A stretch of 64,000 nt of DNA from Asterochloris sp. CNOR1 (Eukaryota; Chlorophyta; Trebouxiophyceae; Trebouxiales; Trebouxiaceae). A program made the translations under genes and the position numbers. The notes beneath the pieces were generated by a model, which was given only the letters and a program-made list of their open reading frames with translations, was not told the DNA's origin and did not search any database. The DNA lies in NCBI GenBank assembly GCA_963969365.1, contig OZ017757.1, positions 124,001 through 188,000 of the forward strand, given 5' to 3'. This document shows, in pieces, positions 36,440-47,802 of this stretch; the first letter of the stretch is position 1; each line of letters opens with the position of its first letter.

Positions 36440-38160
36440 GCATGAAGCAGGACTTCAGACTCTGCCAGTCCACCGCCTCAAGCCTGGCCGACGTTTGTCG
36501 GGCGGTGCTGCTCTGCAGGATCAGGCGCCCTGTGTGCACCACTGGAGGACACTCACGCCTCTCACAGCAGATGGGCAGTCGCACTGCTGTGGCTGAAATT
36601 GCTTCCCTGCTGCAGCAAGCATCACTGGACCGCCAGTGCCAGGTGAGCACCTCTTCATGGCGGGACCCAGACCTGCAGGACCCACAGAGCCGCTGGCTGT
36701 GGGTGCTGCCCAAGTAACATGCTGCTGCCTGCATCTTCTCCCCAATAGCGTCCAGCTTCTGCCGAGCACAAGCATCCACACAGGGGCGGCTTTCTGCATG
36801 TGCACAGAAGAACCCCACTTCGACAGCCTTTCAACTCCCTAGGTTGGTTGTTGTGGCCTTCATGGCAGGCGTACAGGCTGCCACAACTTTCCAAGACAAG
36901 ATCAAGCCCCAAGAGAGGGGTTGGGTGTTGCGACCTGCAGGGCTTCCCCTAGCCGAGCTGCATGAGTGGCTCTCAGGTGCGGATGCCCTGGCTGGAGACA
37001 TGCGTGAGAGACAGCAGCATCCGGAGGCCGGCGTCAAGTGGCTGACTCCAGAAGCTTGCATGAGGGTGTTGCAAGTAGGCGGCCAGCTGTTTTGGCACCA
37101 GATGCATGCAGTGGCCTTTCGCATGGCAGCTTGCTGTTGCATGCCTGTGCGGAGAGAGCATGCAACTTTTGGGGGCTGGCGCCGTCACTCGCCGCCTGCA
37201 GGCGGGTTGCTGGGGTTGCAGACTGCGGGCGGCAACTCAGAGAGGTGGTTGAAGTGTAGCTGCAGGCTCATGAGGTCAGCTTCAGGCCCCTTCAGTGGCG
37301 CAACCTTGAATCCTCGCAGTCGTTGCGGACAGTCTTGCAACTGTCATGTTGCACAGTGCTGCATACTGGATGCTCCCTGTGCTTGCAAGCTGGTGACCCT
37401 GCCCGCAGTGATTCCTCCACTCCCGTTTACAATGGGGGTCAACGTGTTCCTGCAGATGACAGGCATATGCTGGCGAGCCCTGCTTCTCACCCCCGGCTTG
37501 CCTGTGTTGCGTGGTGCCTGCCCTCATTGCCTGTCCTCAAAGAGGCAGCCACAGCAAGGCCCAAGTAATGAGTCCCCAAACCACAGAAAGCTACTGGTGA
37601 GCACATGGATTGGCAGAGACGTCATGAACAGTGGTGCTGCTGTCTGAGCCTGTAGTCTAGGCAGTGCAGCGACAGCCTGGCGCAGGTGTAATCAAGGGTG
37701 CCTTTTCACTGGTGCCGCGCCTGGCTGACTCGGCATGGACTCACGCACCTCTGGGCCCATCCTCGTGCGCCATGTTGACAGCAGCGCCTTGCAAGGTGGC
37801 TGCACAAAGAAGCTTATTGCCAATGCTTTGGAGGTGCAACCTGTCAGCCACATGTTGTCTGTGTTGGGTCAGCTTGGTGGCATTGCAGCTCATAAACCCA
37901 TCAGATCAGCTCACCCTGTTTCACAACACAGTGGTGGGCAGCTGATTGCTTGTGCATGTGCCTCAGTTACAGTGCTGGTCTTGCAGCACTGATATTGACT
38001 GAGTTTGCAGAATCACAAGACAGTCCGTGTGGCAGAGTGCTGGTTTCAAAAGTCCTGGCTGGTCTGAACTACACTGGGGCTCAGCCAGAGGCTCCAGGGA
38101 GGGTGGCAGCTGCCAGGGCCCGTTGGAGGCATGCAAGGCCCTCATGCAAAGTCTTGCAGG
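36440..38160 (+). pseudogene. ORC3 3'-half pseudogene, copy a
   Basis: Blocks matching the C-terminal exons of the real ORC3 gene appear in order. An exon-like block lies at about 36520-36650. A 'VVAFMAGVQA' block is at 36845. 'LHEWLSGADALAGDMRERQ' at 36958-37020 corresponds to 'LHELYEWASGADALTGDRRE' at 63.16 kb. A degenerate copy of the 63420-63491 exon is at about 37200. The last part (37730-38160) matches unit M2 at 42.6-43.05 kb and probably the ORC3 end that lies outside this window. Frames do not connect, so it cannot make ORC3. Confidence 0.55.
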
Positions 38161-38506
38161 GGGCAAGTGGCAGCCCCCTTTAGGAGCCAGGCTGACGCCC
38201 ACACCAATCATAGCCACTCTGCACTGAATGCCATGTAGGCCCCAAGGCTACGCATCATTGCGCATGCCGTCCAGATCTACTGCCTGGTGGCTGAAAATCA
38301 GTCTCTTCTTGCAGGGTGAGGCCAAGGACAATGACCATGGTAAAATGCTCAGTACTAGCACGCCCTTTAGGCAGCTGTGAGCTGCAGGGTATCTGCATAC
38401 ATTGGCAGCACGCAAGGCAAAGGACAGGTCATTGCACTCCTCTGATGTATGCGCCTCACCCTGGCACAGTCCACGTCTTGGTTGACTCTGCTTGCCATTC
38501 ACTCAA

Positions 38507-39457
38507 TCATGCTGATGATGTTACTGTGACAACTTTTATGTAATGCCTTCTGAGATTGTTGACAACTTCATCAACTCTCTGCTGCCACTGCCTGCCAGCT
38601 GGCACTTTCCAGCTTGCAACTCGAACAGACTGCACAGTGATCTTGTCAGGGGTCAAGCCCTCACTTGCCTGGTGGTCCCACAATATGGCTGCCTTTGGGC
38701 ACTGTACAGCCAGGGAGTTGCAAGCACACACAGCCCTGCCTGATGGGAACGGGGAGCCACTGTTCAATGTTATGCGATGATTTGGTGATGCTTGCCATCT
38801 GTGCACCAGGCCCAGCTTGCACTCGTCTTGCACAACCCAGTGCACCTGCTTGGCTGAGGCCATAGTGACTTGGTCTGGGTGCCAGCCACACTTATCATTG
38901 GCCTTCCAGTCCCACTCAGCCAGCAGATGCGGGGCTCCAACGCTGATGCTGGGCTGCCTTGTCTGGACGCGGCGGGCCTCACGGGCACACTGGGGGCATC
39001 CATTCCCTCGTGTTCGCTGGTTGACACTGGCACTCCATCTGTGCCCACAGAGGCCACACCTCCAGGCTGCTTTAGTATTGCTGCTTGCTGTCACAGTCCC
39101 TGGTGAACTTTCAAGATTGGCCTCCCAGTCCCACTCCGCTGCCACCTCTGGGTGGTTGTGGGCCAAGTCGTTGCAAGGGCAAACTGCTCTGCCCTTCTCG
39201 TAGGGGCACCTGTTGCCCTGAGTGCGATTTTGGATTCTTGCATGCCACCTGTGCGGCTGGCCTGTCTTGCACATGCCGCTCCTCCACCAGACCTTCCTGT
39301 GGCTCTGAGGAGTGATGGTGATGCTGCCCAGGTGGGCGTTGGCGTCATGGTCCCACTCCTGCTGCAGGTGCGGAGCCAACTGGCCAATATTGGGGCCAGC
39401 TTGCTCATCATGTTTGCCTGCAAACACAGCAGGTGTTGTGGTGCTGTGCTCTGGCAA
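38507..39457 (-). CDS. Zinc-ribbon repeat protein, copy A6, intact
   Basis: The frame codes for 316 residues with four repeats; repeat 2 is canonical ('WRCGLCGHRWSASV', 'GNGCPQCAREARR'). The N-terminus ('MPEHSTTTPAVFAGKHDEQ') crosses the conserved GTTTGCAG acceptor, so part of it may be intron. The C-terminus is longer than in the other copies ('HYIKVVTVTSSA'). Confidence 0.75.
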   Translation of the reverse strand: MPEHSTTTPAVFAGKHDEQAGPNIGQLAPHLQQEWDHDANAHLGSITITPQSHRKVWWRSGMCKTGQPHRWHARIQNRTQGNRCPYEKGRAVCPCNDLAHNHPEVAAEWDWEANLESSPGTVTASSNTKAAWRCGLCGHRWSASVNQRTRGNGCPQCAREARRVQTRQPSISVGAPHLLAEWDWKANDKCGWHPDQVTMASAKQVHWVVQDECKLGLVHRWQASPNHRITLNSGSPFPSGRAVCACNSLAVQCPKAAILWDHQASEGLTPDKITVQSVRVASWKVPAGRQWQQRVDEVVNNLRRHYIKVVTVTSSA

Positions 39458-39699
39458 GGAACGGTCCTGAAGAACAATAGTGCAGCACTAGGCGAGTGTG
39501 CTCGCCTTGAGTGCTACTGCTGAGTCTTCGCATGGCCTTCGAAGGGTGGTGGATTCTCATTGCCAGCATTGGCAGCTTTAGTGTCAGGGTCGTCATGCAT
39601 GACTCGGGTAGCATCTCTGGGATCAGGCACCTCAAGAGTGGGCGGGTGGCCACCAGCATGCTCCACTTGCTTGGATATGATGAAGTGAAAATCATGAGG

Positions 39700-40360
39700 A
39701 GGGCAGATTGGACCCACAGCTGTGGGCATGTGGACCCAACTCCATGCACAGCTGTCGTGAGGCCTCTGGCCCACCTTGATGCTGTCGAGACCTTCCACAA
39801 CAGGCAGCGCAATAGGCTGTAGCACACGGCTTAGTTGCATCATGCACCACTCCGTGTGCAAGACTACACACCGTGCCTTTGCAAGAGGCTGGGCAGCTCC
39901 GATGCAACCTGATGTGAGATTGAGCAGAGCACAAGTGTACTCACAAGCAGGCATCTGCATCAACCTGAGCGGCTTGAGGAAGCCGAGGAGTACTTTGGAG
40001 CAGGGCGCGCTCATCAGCTGTCCGTGTGAGTGCTCAGCGGCCATCAGCTATTGCTGTGTGAAGCTGCACATTGTTTCCAGCAGCTAGATGCGCTACGGTC
40101 CAGTCGCATGACCTGCAGCTGGGTGATGCATATCTGCGGCGGCCCTGCTCCACTGCAGCTGGCAGCAGGCCCACATGTAAGGCCACAGCCTTTTGCAGCC
40201 ATTTGCTTCTGGAGCTGTACAGTCAAGGGACTAGACAGAGGGAGCAGGGGAACAAGGCAAATCAGAGCAGGAGCGTGGCAGCAGCACAGCAGCATCAAAC
40301 AGAACCACAAGCAGATGCATCAGAAGTAGAGGCTGAGTGTTCTTAGCTGGATTTGCAGGG
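39700..40360. repeat. Spacer block nearly identical to 44600-45260
   Basis: The two blocks, in the same orientation at an offset of about 4.9 kb, differ at only a few per cent of positions by eye, and some stretches of over 100 bases are identical except for one to three bases. The flanking gene copies A6 and A7 differ far more. The block contains a minus-strand frame continuing to 39514 (176 codons) that is probably spurious. Confidence 0.8.
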
Positions 40361-40709
40361 TTTTTGCTTGCAGCTGCCTCTGCACCCTGAGGGTGTGGCA
40401 AAGGTGCTTCTTTGCCGTTTGAGGCAGGTGATGTGGGGCGTGCAGAGGCATAGGTTGGTCTGCCAGGGCACAAAATTGTGGCCCAGGGACCACTGGGCGG
40501 CCCAAGATAGGTGCGGCCTGAGCCCCTTTTGAGCTTGCTGCAGTCGCCTGGGGCTGGTGTGGGGCTCAGTCGGATCTGTCATGGGCAGCACAGAGACAGT
40601 TCACAAGGCAGGCCTGTCTGGGCAAATGGGGCACTCCTGGGCTGTTGTGCTGCTGCGGGCCATAAAGGGCCCCTACACCTGCTGCCAGTGCATCTGGTGG
40701 CACATCCAG

Positions 40710-43030
40710 CATGGATGAGCAAGCCATGTTGCAAAGACTCTACATTGCAGTGTGCAATGCGGCTCATTGTGAACGAGGAGGCCACTCGCCAAGCAGCAGC
40801 CATGCTGTGCCATGCCAGCAATGCTGCCGGCAGCTTGACCTGCTGACGGATGTCAAAGGTCATGCTGCTTTGCAGGTCCAGGCAGTTCGTGTCAGGAGGG
40901 GCCCATGTGCAGCGCTGGAAGAGACCTGCGCTTCTTACAGCAGATGGTTGACTACACCGTCGCAGTTGGACGCTGCAGCAAGGGTCAGTGGACTGCCGAT
41001 GCCAGGTGAGCCCCAGTTCATGGCGGGCCCCAGCATGGCAGGACCCAGACAGCCATTGGCCATGAGTTCTGCCTCCGTGCAAGCTGCGCCATGCATGTTC
41101 TTTCTGCGCACTGGTCCTTTGCATGATCTTAGCGCTGCGGCGCTTGAGCCAGGCCCAAGCACCGCAGGCATCTGCATGTCCATGCAGGACAATCCCTCAG
41201 TGTCTTGCAGCTCCTGGGGCTGGATGTCATCGCCTGCATGGCTGGCTTTTAGGCGGGCACCATTTTTCGAAACATTACTTCAAGTCCCACTTGAGACTCA
41301 AGCCTGTGATCTGAAGGGCAGGGGTCCCTTCACACGCTGCATGAGTTGTATCAGTGGGCCTCAGGTGCGGCAGCTCTCACTGGGGACGGGTGTGAGACAC
41401 TGCAGCATCTGGAGGGTGGTGTCAAAAGTCCAGCAGAAGGCGGCTGACTCCAGAAGCTTGTCTGGGGCTCTTAGAGGCGAACAAGCGGCAGACCTGGTGC
41501 TGCATGCACGCAGCTCCCCCTGCACAAGGCTGCTGTCTGCGTGGTCACAATCTGTTGTTGCATGCCTGTAACAGGAGAGCATGCGCTTTGTGGGGGGCTC
41601 ACGATGTCTGTTGCTGCCTGCAGGCGTTTGCTGGGAGTGCAGATCATTTGTGGCAAGGCAGGCAGGCGGCGGAAGTGGATTTTCACGCGATCGAGGTCAG
41701 CAGTCAGCCCATGGTTTGCTCTGGTGACATTGCCTCTGCAGTAGCTCACTTTCAACATTGTTGGGGACAGTCCTGCATATCAAACCTGCTGGGGTGATGC
41801 ATGGCTGGAGCTGTTTGCATGCTTTGAGGACGAGGCAGGGGAGCTATGTAGCCCTGGAGCAGGCCAGCGCTGAGGCTTCAGCAGTGCAGCAGGACCTTGT
41901 CAGGGGTTCCCAGACAGCCTTGCCAGCAGCTACCTGTACAGGCAGCATAAGCTCTGCCAGGATGAGCAAGCTTGCTGGACATACCTGGACAGTCAACCTG
42001 CAGGTGCTGCTGTGCTGTGCTGCGAGCGCCAAAGATCTGACTTGCTATGCCTGGCCGGTTGCCCCCTGCAGAGCATACATGAGGCGCTGCCGGCGCGCCA
42101 CAGTTACATGGGCACCTCCGCCCAGATGAGCATGTTGAGGCTGGCAACGGATGCTTCCATTCGCGTCTGAGCTGTATTCAGGAGTGGGCCTGGCAGTGCT
42201 GTCGGCGTGCTCCAACTTGAGCTTGCAAGTGCAAGGAACCCTTGATCAAGGGGCCTGACTTGGGTGGCCTGACTTGAGGTGAGCATGTGGCAGTGCAGTC
42301 GCTTGGCGTCTCTGGTCACACACAGTCCAGGAGTGTCTGCGTTGCATACCAGCTGTTCCTTGCCGGACACCGCTCCAGAGCGGTCAGTCTGGCATGGTCT
42401 GGATCTGAAAGGGAGTTCTGATGGGTCTGGACCACGGACTGAGGTTGTAACGTATGCTTGCTGGCACCATTCCGAAAGCTTGACGGTAGCAGTCTGATCT
42501 CTGGTCCCCTGCCCAGCAGTGCTGCTCAGAGTGGCAGCAGAGCCCATGCTCCTGTTGGACTGGTTTGGTCACATCAATGCTAGGCGCATCTGTAAAGTGG
42601 CCATGTTTGCAGCAGCACCTCACAAGGCGGCTGCACAAAGAAGCTGTTGCCTGTGCTTTGTGTTGGATGTAGGCGCACTGTCGGCCACATGTTGGCTGAG
42701 TCGATTGATCAGGTTGGCAGCAGCTCAGCCTTGACTTACTTGCCGAGCTTCTCCTGCTTCCAATGGCAGTGCGGGGAAGCTGGTTGCATGTGCGTTTGTG
42801 GGCCTCTGTTGTGGTGTTCGTGTCGTAGCCACCATTCCAAGTTGACGGGGTGCTGCAGAATGGAGAGACCATCAGCTTCGCAGAGCAATTCCACAACATC
42901 TGGCCGGCCTGCAATAAAGCTGTGGCTTTGCCAGAGGCATCAGAGAGGGTGGCAGCCGCCCAGGGCCTGCAAGAGATATACAAGGCCCTCCCGCAAAACT
43001 CTGCAGAGGGTGAGTCGCAGCTCCCTCTAT
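40710..43030 (+). pseudogene. ORC3 3'-half pseudogene, copy b
   Basis: This copy parallels ORC3 from about 62.57 kb on. There is an exon at 40868-41008 coding 'ALEETCASYSRWL' between a CAG and a GTGAGC. 'LLGLDVIACMAG' is at about 41214, the equivalent of the 63141-63281 exon at 41335-41480, and 'AFAGSADHLWQGRQAAEV' at 41627-41690. Further exons beyond the reach of the real gene in this window include 42845-43010, coding 'LQNGETISFAEQFHNIW' and 'VAAAQGLQEIYKAL', which resembles the ORC3 C-terminal winged-helix part. Frame breaks between blocks and no 5' half mark it as a pseudogene. Confidence 0.6.
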
Positions 43031-43085
43031 GACCCAGGGTGACGCTCACGCCAGTCCTAGCACTCTGCACTGACTGCCATGTATG

Positions 43086-45410
43086 TGCATGCACTCTAGT
43101 CATTTACTCAGGCAAGAACCGTGAGGTTCCCTGCTGTGACTCTGAGCCAGCGTTGGGACCTCAAACTGACACATGGAAGGCAGCACGGGCTGCTGTATGC
43201 GGTCATAGCATGGCAGGCTCGGAGGAGACTGTCATCATGGGCTCTTAGAGACTTCTGCATGGCCGCAGCAAGTGCTGTGCATGCGAGGCCCAGATGCGCC
43301 CTTGGATGTGCATCAGTGCAGCACAGGGCTAAGCCAGCTTCAGCATTGTGTGTCTTGTGTTGCTTGGTCACAAAACAACTTTGAAAATGATCAGACCACA
43401 GACTCAGCTCAGTGTCAACTTTGCTGATTCTTCTTGAGGATGCGCTGTCTTCTGACATTGTTGACAACTTCATGAACTCTCTGCTCCCACTGCCAACCAT
43501 TTGGCACTTTCCAGGCCACGAATTTCTCCGACTGCACTGCTACAGCATTGGGAGTCAGGGCTGCGTTGGATGCAAAGTCCCAAAGATCTGCTGCCTCAGG
43601 GCATTGCACAGCCAGGGAGTTGCAAGCACACACAGCCAAGCCAGAGGGGAACGGGGAGCCGTTGTTCGATGTTGTGCGATCAGCTGGTGATGCTTGCCAT
43701 CTGTGCACTAGGCCCAGCTTGCATTCATCTTGCACGACCCAGTGCACCTTCTTGTGCGAGCCCAGAGTGACATGGTCTGGGTGCCAGCCACAACTTTCAT
43801 TGGCTTCCCAGTTCCACTCAGCCAGCAGGTGTGGGGCTCCAACACTGATGCTGGGCTGCCTTGTCCAGATGCGGCGGGCGTCATGGGCACACTGGGGGCA
43901 TCCAGCCCCCATGCGTGTTCTGCTCATCACAACAGCAGTCCATCTGTGCCCACAGAGGCCACACCTCCAGGCTGCTTTAGTATTGCTGCTTGCTGTCACA
44001 GTCTTTGGTGTCCTTTCCCCATTGGCCTCCCAGTCCCACTCCGCTGCCACCTCTGGGTGGTTGTGGGCCAGATCATTGCAGGGGCAAACTGCTCTGCCTA
44101 TATCGTAGGGGCAGTGCTTGCCAGTTGTGCGGTTTTTGATGCTCGCTTGCCACCTGTGCGGCTGGCCTGTCTTGCACATGCCGCTGCTCCACCAGACCTT
44201 CCTCCCGCTTTGATGAGTGATGGTGATGCTGCCCAGGTGGGCGTTGGCCGCATGGTCCCACTCCTGCTGCAGATTTGAAGCCAATCTGCTGATGTTGGGG
44301 CCAGCCTGCTCCTCACATCTGCCTGCAAACACAGCAGGTATTATGCTGCTGTGCTTAGGCAAGAAACGATGCCAAAGGACAGGACTGGTGCACCAGGTAG
44401 TTTTGCCTGCCTTGAATGCCACTCATCTGTCTTGGCATGGTCTTGCCGATGGTGGCTGCAAGTTGGAGCCTGTGCAGCATTGGCAGCTTTGCTGCAAGGT
44501 GCACGCATGACATGAGCATCTCAGCTGGGATTCGGCACCTCCAGAGGGGGCAGGTGCTCCTGAGCATGATCCACTTGCTTCAGTCTTCGAATCATGAGGA
44601 GGGCAGCATGGAGCCGCAGCTGTGGGCATGTGGACCCCGACTCCAAGCACAGCTGTTGTGAGGCCTCTGGCCCACCTTGATGCTGTCGGGACCTTCCTCA
44701 TCAGGCAGTGCAATAAGCTGTAGCACACGGCTTGGTCGCATCATGCACCACTCCGTGTGCAAGACTACACACCGTGCCATTGCAAGAGGCTGGGCAGCTC
44801 CGATGCAACCTGATGTGAGACTGAGCAGAGCACAAGTGTACTCACAAGCAGGCATCTGCATTAACCTGAGCGGCCCGAAGAAGCCGATGTGTACTTTGGA
44901 GCAGGGCGCATCGGTCAGCTGTGCCGTGCGAGTGCTCAGCGGCCATCAGCTATTGCTGTGTGAAGCTGCACATTGTTTCCAGCAGCTAGATGCGCTACGG
45001 TCCAGTCGCATGACCTGCAGCTGGGTGATGCATATCTGCGGCGGCCCTGCTCCACTGCAGCTGGCAGCAGGCCCATATATAAGGCCACAGCCTTTCGCAG
45101 CCATTTGCTTTTGGAGCTGTACAGTCAAGGGACTAGACGGAGAGAGCAGGAGTACAAGGCAACTCAGAGCAGGAGCATGGCAGCAGCACAGCAGCATGAA
45201 ACAGAACCACAAGCAGATGCATCAGAAGTGGAGGCTGAGTGGTCTCAGCTGGGTCTGCAGGTTTTGTGCTTGCAGCTGCCTCTTTGCCCTGAGGGTGTGG
45301 GAAAGCTGCTTCCTTGCCGTCTGAGGTAGGTGATGTGGGGTGTGCAGAGGTATAGGTTGGTCTGCAGGGCACGCATTGTGGCCCCAGGAGTGTTGATCCA
45401 TTAGGGGCCC
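43086..45410. repeat. Duplicated unit M3, cut off at about 45.4 kb
   Basis: It carries the 3' flank, zinc-ribbon gene A7 and the spacer, and then stops; the ORC3 tail expected on the plus strand is absent. Homology to the M2 spacer ends near 45410, after 'GGCACGCATTGTGGCCC'. Confidence 0.65.
43415..44422 (-). CDS. Zinc-ribbon repeat protein, copy A7, intact
   Basis: The 335-residue frame is the longest copy because its frame extends upstream past the conserved GTTTGCAG acceptor (about 44331). The residues before 'AGRCEEQAGPNISRLA' may therefore be intron read-through. Four repeats are present; repeat 2 reads 'WRCGLCGHRWTAVV ... GAGCPQCAHDARR' with both CxxC pairs. Confidence 0.75.
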   Translation of the reverse strand: MAFKAGKTTWCTSPVLWHRFLPKHSSIIPAVFAGRCEEQAGPNISRLASNLQQEWDHAANAHLGSITITHQSGRKVWWSSGMCKTGQPHRWQASIKNRTTGKHCPYDIGRAVCPCNDLAHNHPEVAAEWDWEANGERTPKTVTASSNTKAAWRCGLCGHRWTAVVMSRTRMGAGCPQCAHDARRIWTRQPSISVGAPHLLAEWNWEANESCGWHPDHVTLGSHKKVHWVVQDECKLGLVHRWQASPADRTTSNNGSPFPSGLAVCACNSLAVQCPEAADLWDFASNAALTPNAVAVQSEKFVAWKVPNGWQWEQRVHEVVNNVRRQRILKKNQQS

Positions 45411-45559
45411 CACCAGCCACATGAATCATAATGAAACCAGCTCACTCAGCACAGAGAGCTCGAACCACGCATCATCTCAGCACATGCAGTCGCAAGACTC
45501 TCCCCACCACATGGGGTAGTCCTGAGGGTGCGCTGCTTAGGGGGCGATGCCGAGCAAAG

Positions 45560-46440
45560 CATGGATCAGTTGCTGACCTCAACAGCATGCAACTCCACTG
45601 CTGCTGCCTGCCTGCCTTGCCACACATTGTGTTGCAGTCCCAGCAAACACCTGCAGGTAGAAGCTGACATCAATAGCCCTTGCACAGCGCATGCTCTCAT
45701 GTCAGAGGCATGCAACAGCAAATGTCACCAGCCAGACAGCAGCTTGTGCAGGGGGGCCTGCATGCAGCACCAGGGTCCACCGCCTGTTCACCTCCAAGAG
45801 CCGCACACAAGCTTCTGGACTCAGCCGCTTGACCCTCCAGAAGCTGCAGTGTCTCACGCCTATCCCCAGTGAGGGCATCTGCACCTGAGGCCCACTGATA
45901 CAACTCATACAGCGGGCAGGGGCCCCCTCGCCCTGCATTTCACAACACTCGATCTCTAGAGGGAGTCATAATGCTCTGGAGAGTCATGCCTGCCTGTAGG
46001 CCTGCCAGATAGGCCATGAAAGCCAGTCTTGGGAGCTGCATGACATTGAGGGGTTGTGCCGTGTGCACGTGCAGATGCATCCGATGTGAAACTGCTGGGG
46101 ACTGCCACAAGCCCACAACACCAGTATCCAAACAAAGTGACTGCTGCGCAGAAGGTGCATGAAGCAGCATGTCACCCAGGCAGCAACCATGGATGATGGC
46201 TGTCTGGGTCCTGCCATGCGGAGCCTCACGACGCACCAGCAGTCCACTGACGCTTGCTGTAGCAGTTAGCCACGACAGTGCAATTGACCATCTGCTGTAA
46301 GAAGCGCAGGTGTCTCCCAGCGCTGCACACAGGGCTCTGAGGAGATCAGCAGCCTTGGCCTGCAGAGCAGCATGACTTGACGAACGTGGGGAGGTCAAGA
46401 TGACGGCAGCATCAATGGCATGGCAGAGCATGGCCTGCAA
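45560..46440 (-). pseudogene. ORC3 3'-half pseudogene, copy c
   Basis: Read on minus, it gives 'AMLCHAIDAA', then 'KAADLLRALCAALGDTCASY' and 'SRWSIALSWLTATASVSGLL', closely matching the ORC3 exon at 62695-62824. Next come 'LPRLAFMAYLAGLQAG' and a two-frame copy of the 63141-63281 exon near 45890-45790. A copy of the 63420-63491 exon follows near 45660-45590. The upstream ORC3 exons are absent. Confidence 0.6.
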
Positions 46441-47802
46441 ACGTCAAAGTGCCATGCCACTGCCATCAGCTGCATCGCACACTGCAGTGTAAACTCTTTG
46501 CAGCACGACCTTGCTCAGGCATGCAGGACGTGCCACCACATAGAATGGCAGCAGGTCTAGTGGCCCTTCACGACCGGCAGCAGCCCAGAGTTGCCACCCT
46601 GTCCCGGTTGCCCAGGCAGAGCTGCCTTGTGAGCTGTCTCCATGCTGCCCCTGTCAGTTCAGATTTCGCCCCACACCAACACCAACCCCCAGGCCACCGC
46701 AGCAAACTCAACTGTGGCTCAGGCCCCACCTGTGTTGGGCCGCCCAGTGGTCCCTGGGCCACAGGTCGTGCCCTGGCAGACCAATCTATGCCTCTGCACA
46801 TCCCACATCACCTACCTCACACAGAAGCACGTTCCCCACAGCCATCAGCGTAAGAGACCGCTACGTAGCCTGCAGACCCAGGTAAAACCATTCACCCTCC
46901 CCATCTGATTCGCCATCTCCTGGTGCTCTCCTGACGTTGCAGAGCTGCTGCGACGCTCCTGCTGTGAGCTGCCAGGCTGGGCTCTGTGTCAATCCCTACC
47001 TGTGCAGCTCCCTACCTGTGCAGCAAACGGTGGCGAAAGGCTGTGCCAAATGCAAGTTTCAGATGCGGCCAATCAGACATCGCTGTGTGAGGCTGCGCAG
47101 TCTCACCACCAGCTGGATGCACCTTGGTCCAGTTGCACACCCTGCAGCGAGGCCATGCATAACTGTGGCAGTCCTGAAGCACTGGGTACGGCACTCCCTG
47201 CTTGCCTGATCTTAAAGTACTAATCAGCGTTTCCAAGCTGCCAAGACTACGATTGCAGATCCCTGCTTTCAAAGTTGCACATGCCTGCTTTGTGAGTCGA
47301 CAGAGAACATGCAAACATCAGCCAGGCCTCTCAGAGGGCAATATGGGCTAAAAAGGAGCTCATTTTGCTCACATTGATGTCAGGCTGTACTTGAGCTTCC
47401 GAGCCTGCTGCGATGATGGCAAAATGGCAAAATGCTGGTCTTGGACATTGGCTGGTGCAGAGTGAGACCAAGCCATGTGGTGCAGCTTCACATGCTACGT
47501 AATCTGGACTACAGCATCGAGTTGGGCCCGTTCATGGGGCAAGGGTCAGACTCCCACAGCTGTGGTTCAAGCTGCCCTCCACATGAACCAACTATCATCA
47601 TCGAAGGCAGTGGAGAATACTTGACGCCATTCCTCTTGAGACGCCATATCCCATTGATGCTGTCAAGGTCACGCATGAGGCCCTTGGCACCACAGATGCC
47701 AAAGCTGCACAGAAGACTCTATCATGCAGCCATAGCTGGCCAGGCTTTGCAGAGACAGAGTAGTTACATTCATGGCAAGCAATGGTCCAGCAGTCCTTCC
47801 AT

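Larger units (their letters stand above)
34100..38237. repeat. Duplicated unit M1 (zinc-ribbon A5 plus ORC3-tail pseudogene)
   Basis: The unit runs from the 3' flank of A5 (34100-34370 matches 43230-43440) through the minus-strand zinc-ribbon gene and its spacer into a plus-strand ORC3 3' fragment. It ends at a block ('CACTCTGCACTGAATGCCAT') that matches the end of unit M2 at about 43085. Confidence 0.7.
38238..43085. repeat. Duplicated unit M2 (zinc-ribbon A6 plus ORC3-tail pseudogene)
   Basis: It has the same order and orientation as M1: 3' flank, zinc-ribbon gene on minus, spacer, ORC3 tail on plus. It is head to tail with M1 and M3, with a repeat period of 4-5 kb. Confidence 0.7.

Noticed and set aside
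39085-39523. Long plus-strand frames overlapping the zinc-ribbon genes (also at 34460-34897 and 43548-44278)
   Set aside because: They are antisense shadows of the Cys/Trp-rich coding strand and appear in every copy in the same place.
39514-40044. 176-codon minus-strand frame upstream of zinc-ribbon copy A6, with a related frame upstream of A7
   Set aside because: The shared sequence is explained by the recent duplication of the spacer; it has no family motif and the matching region before A1 contains stops.
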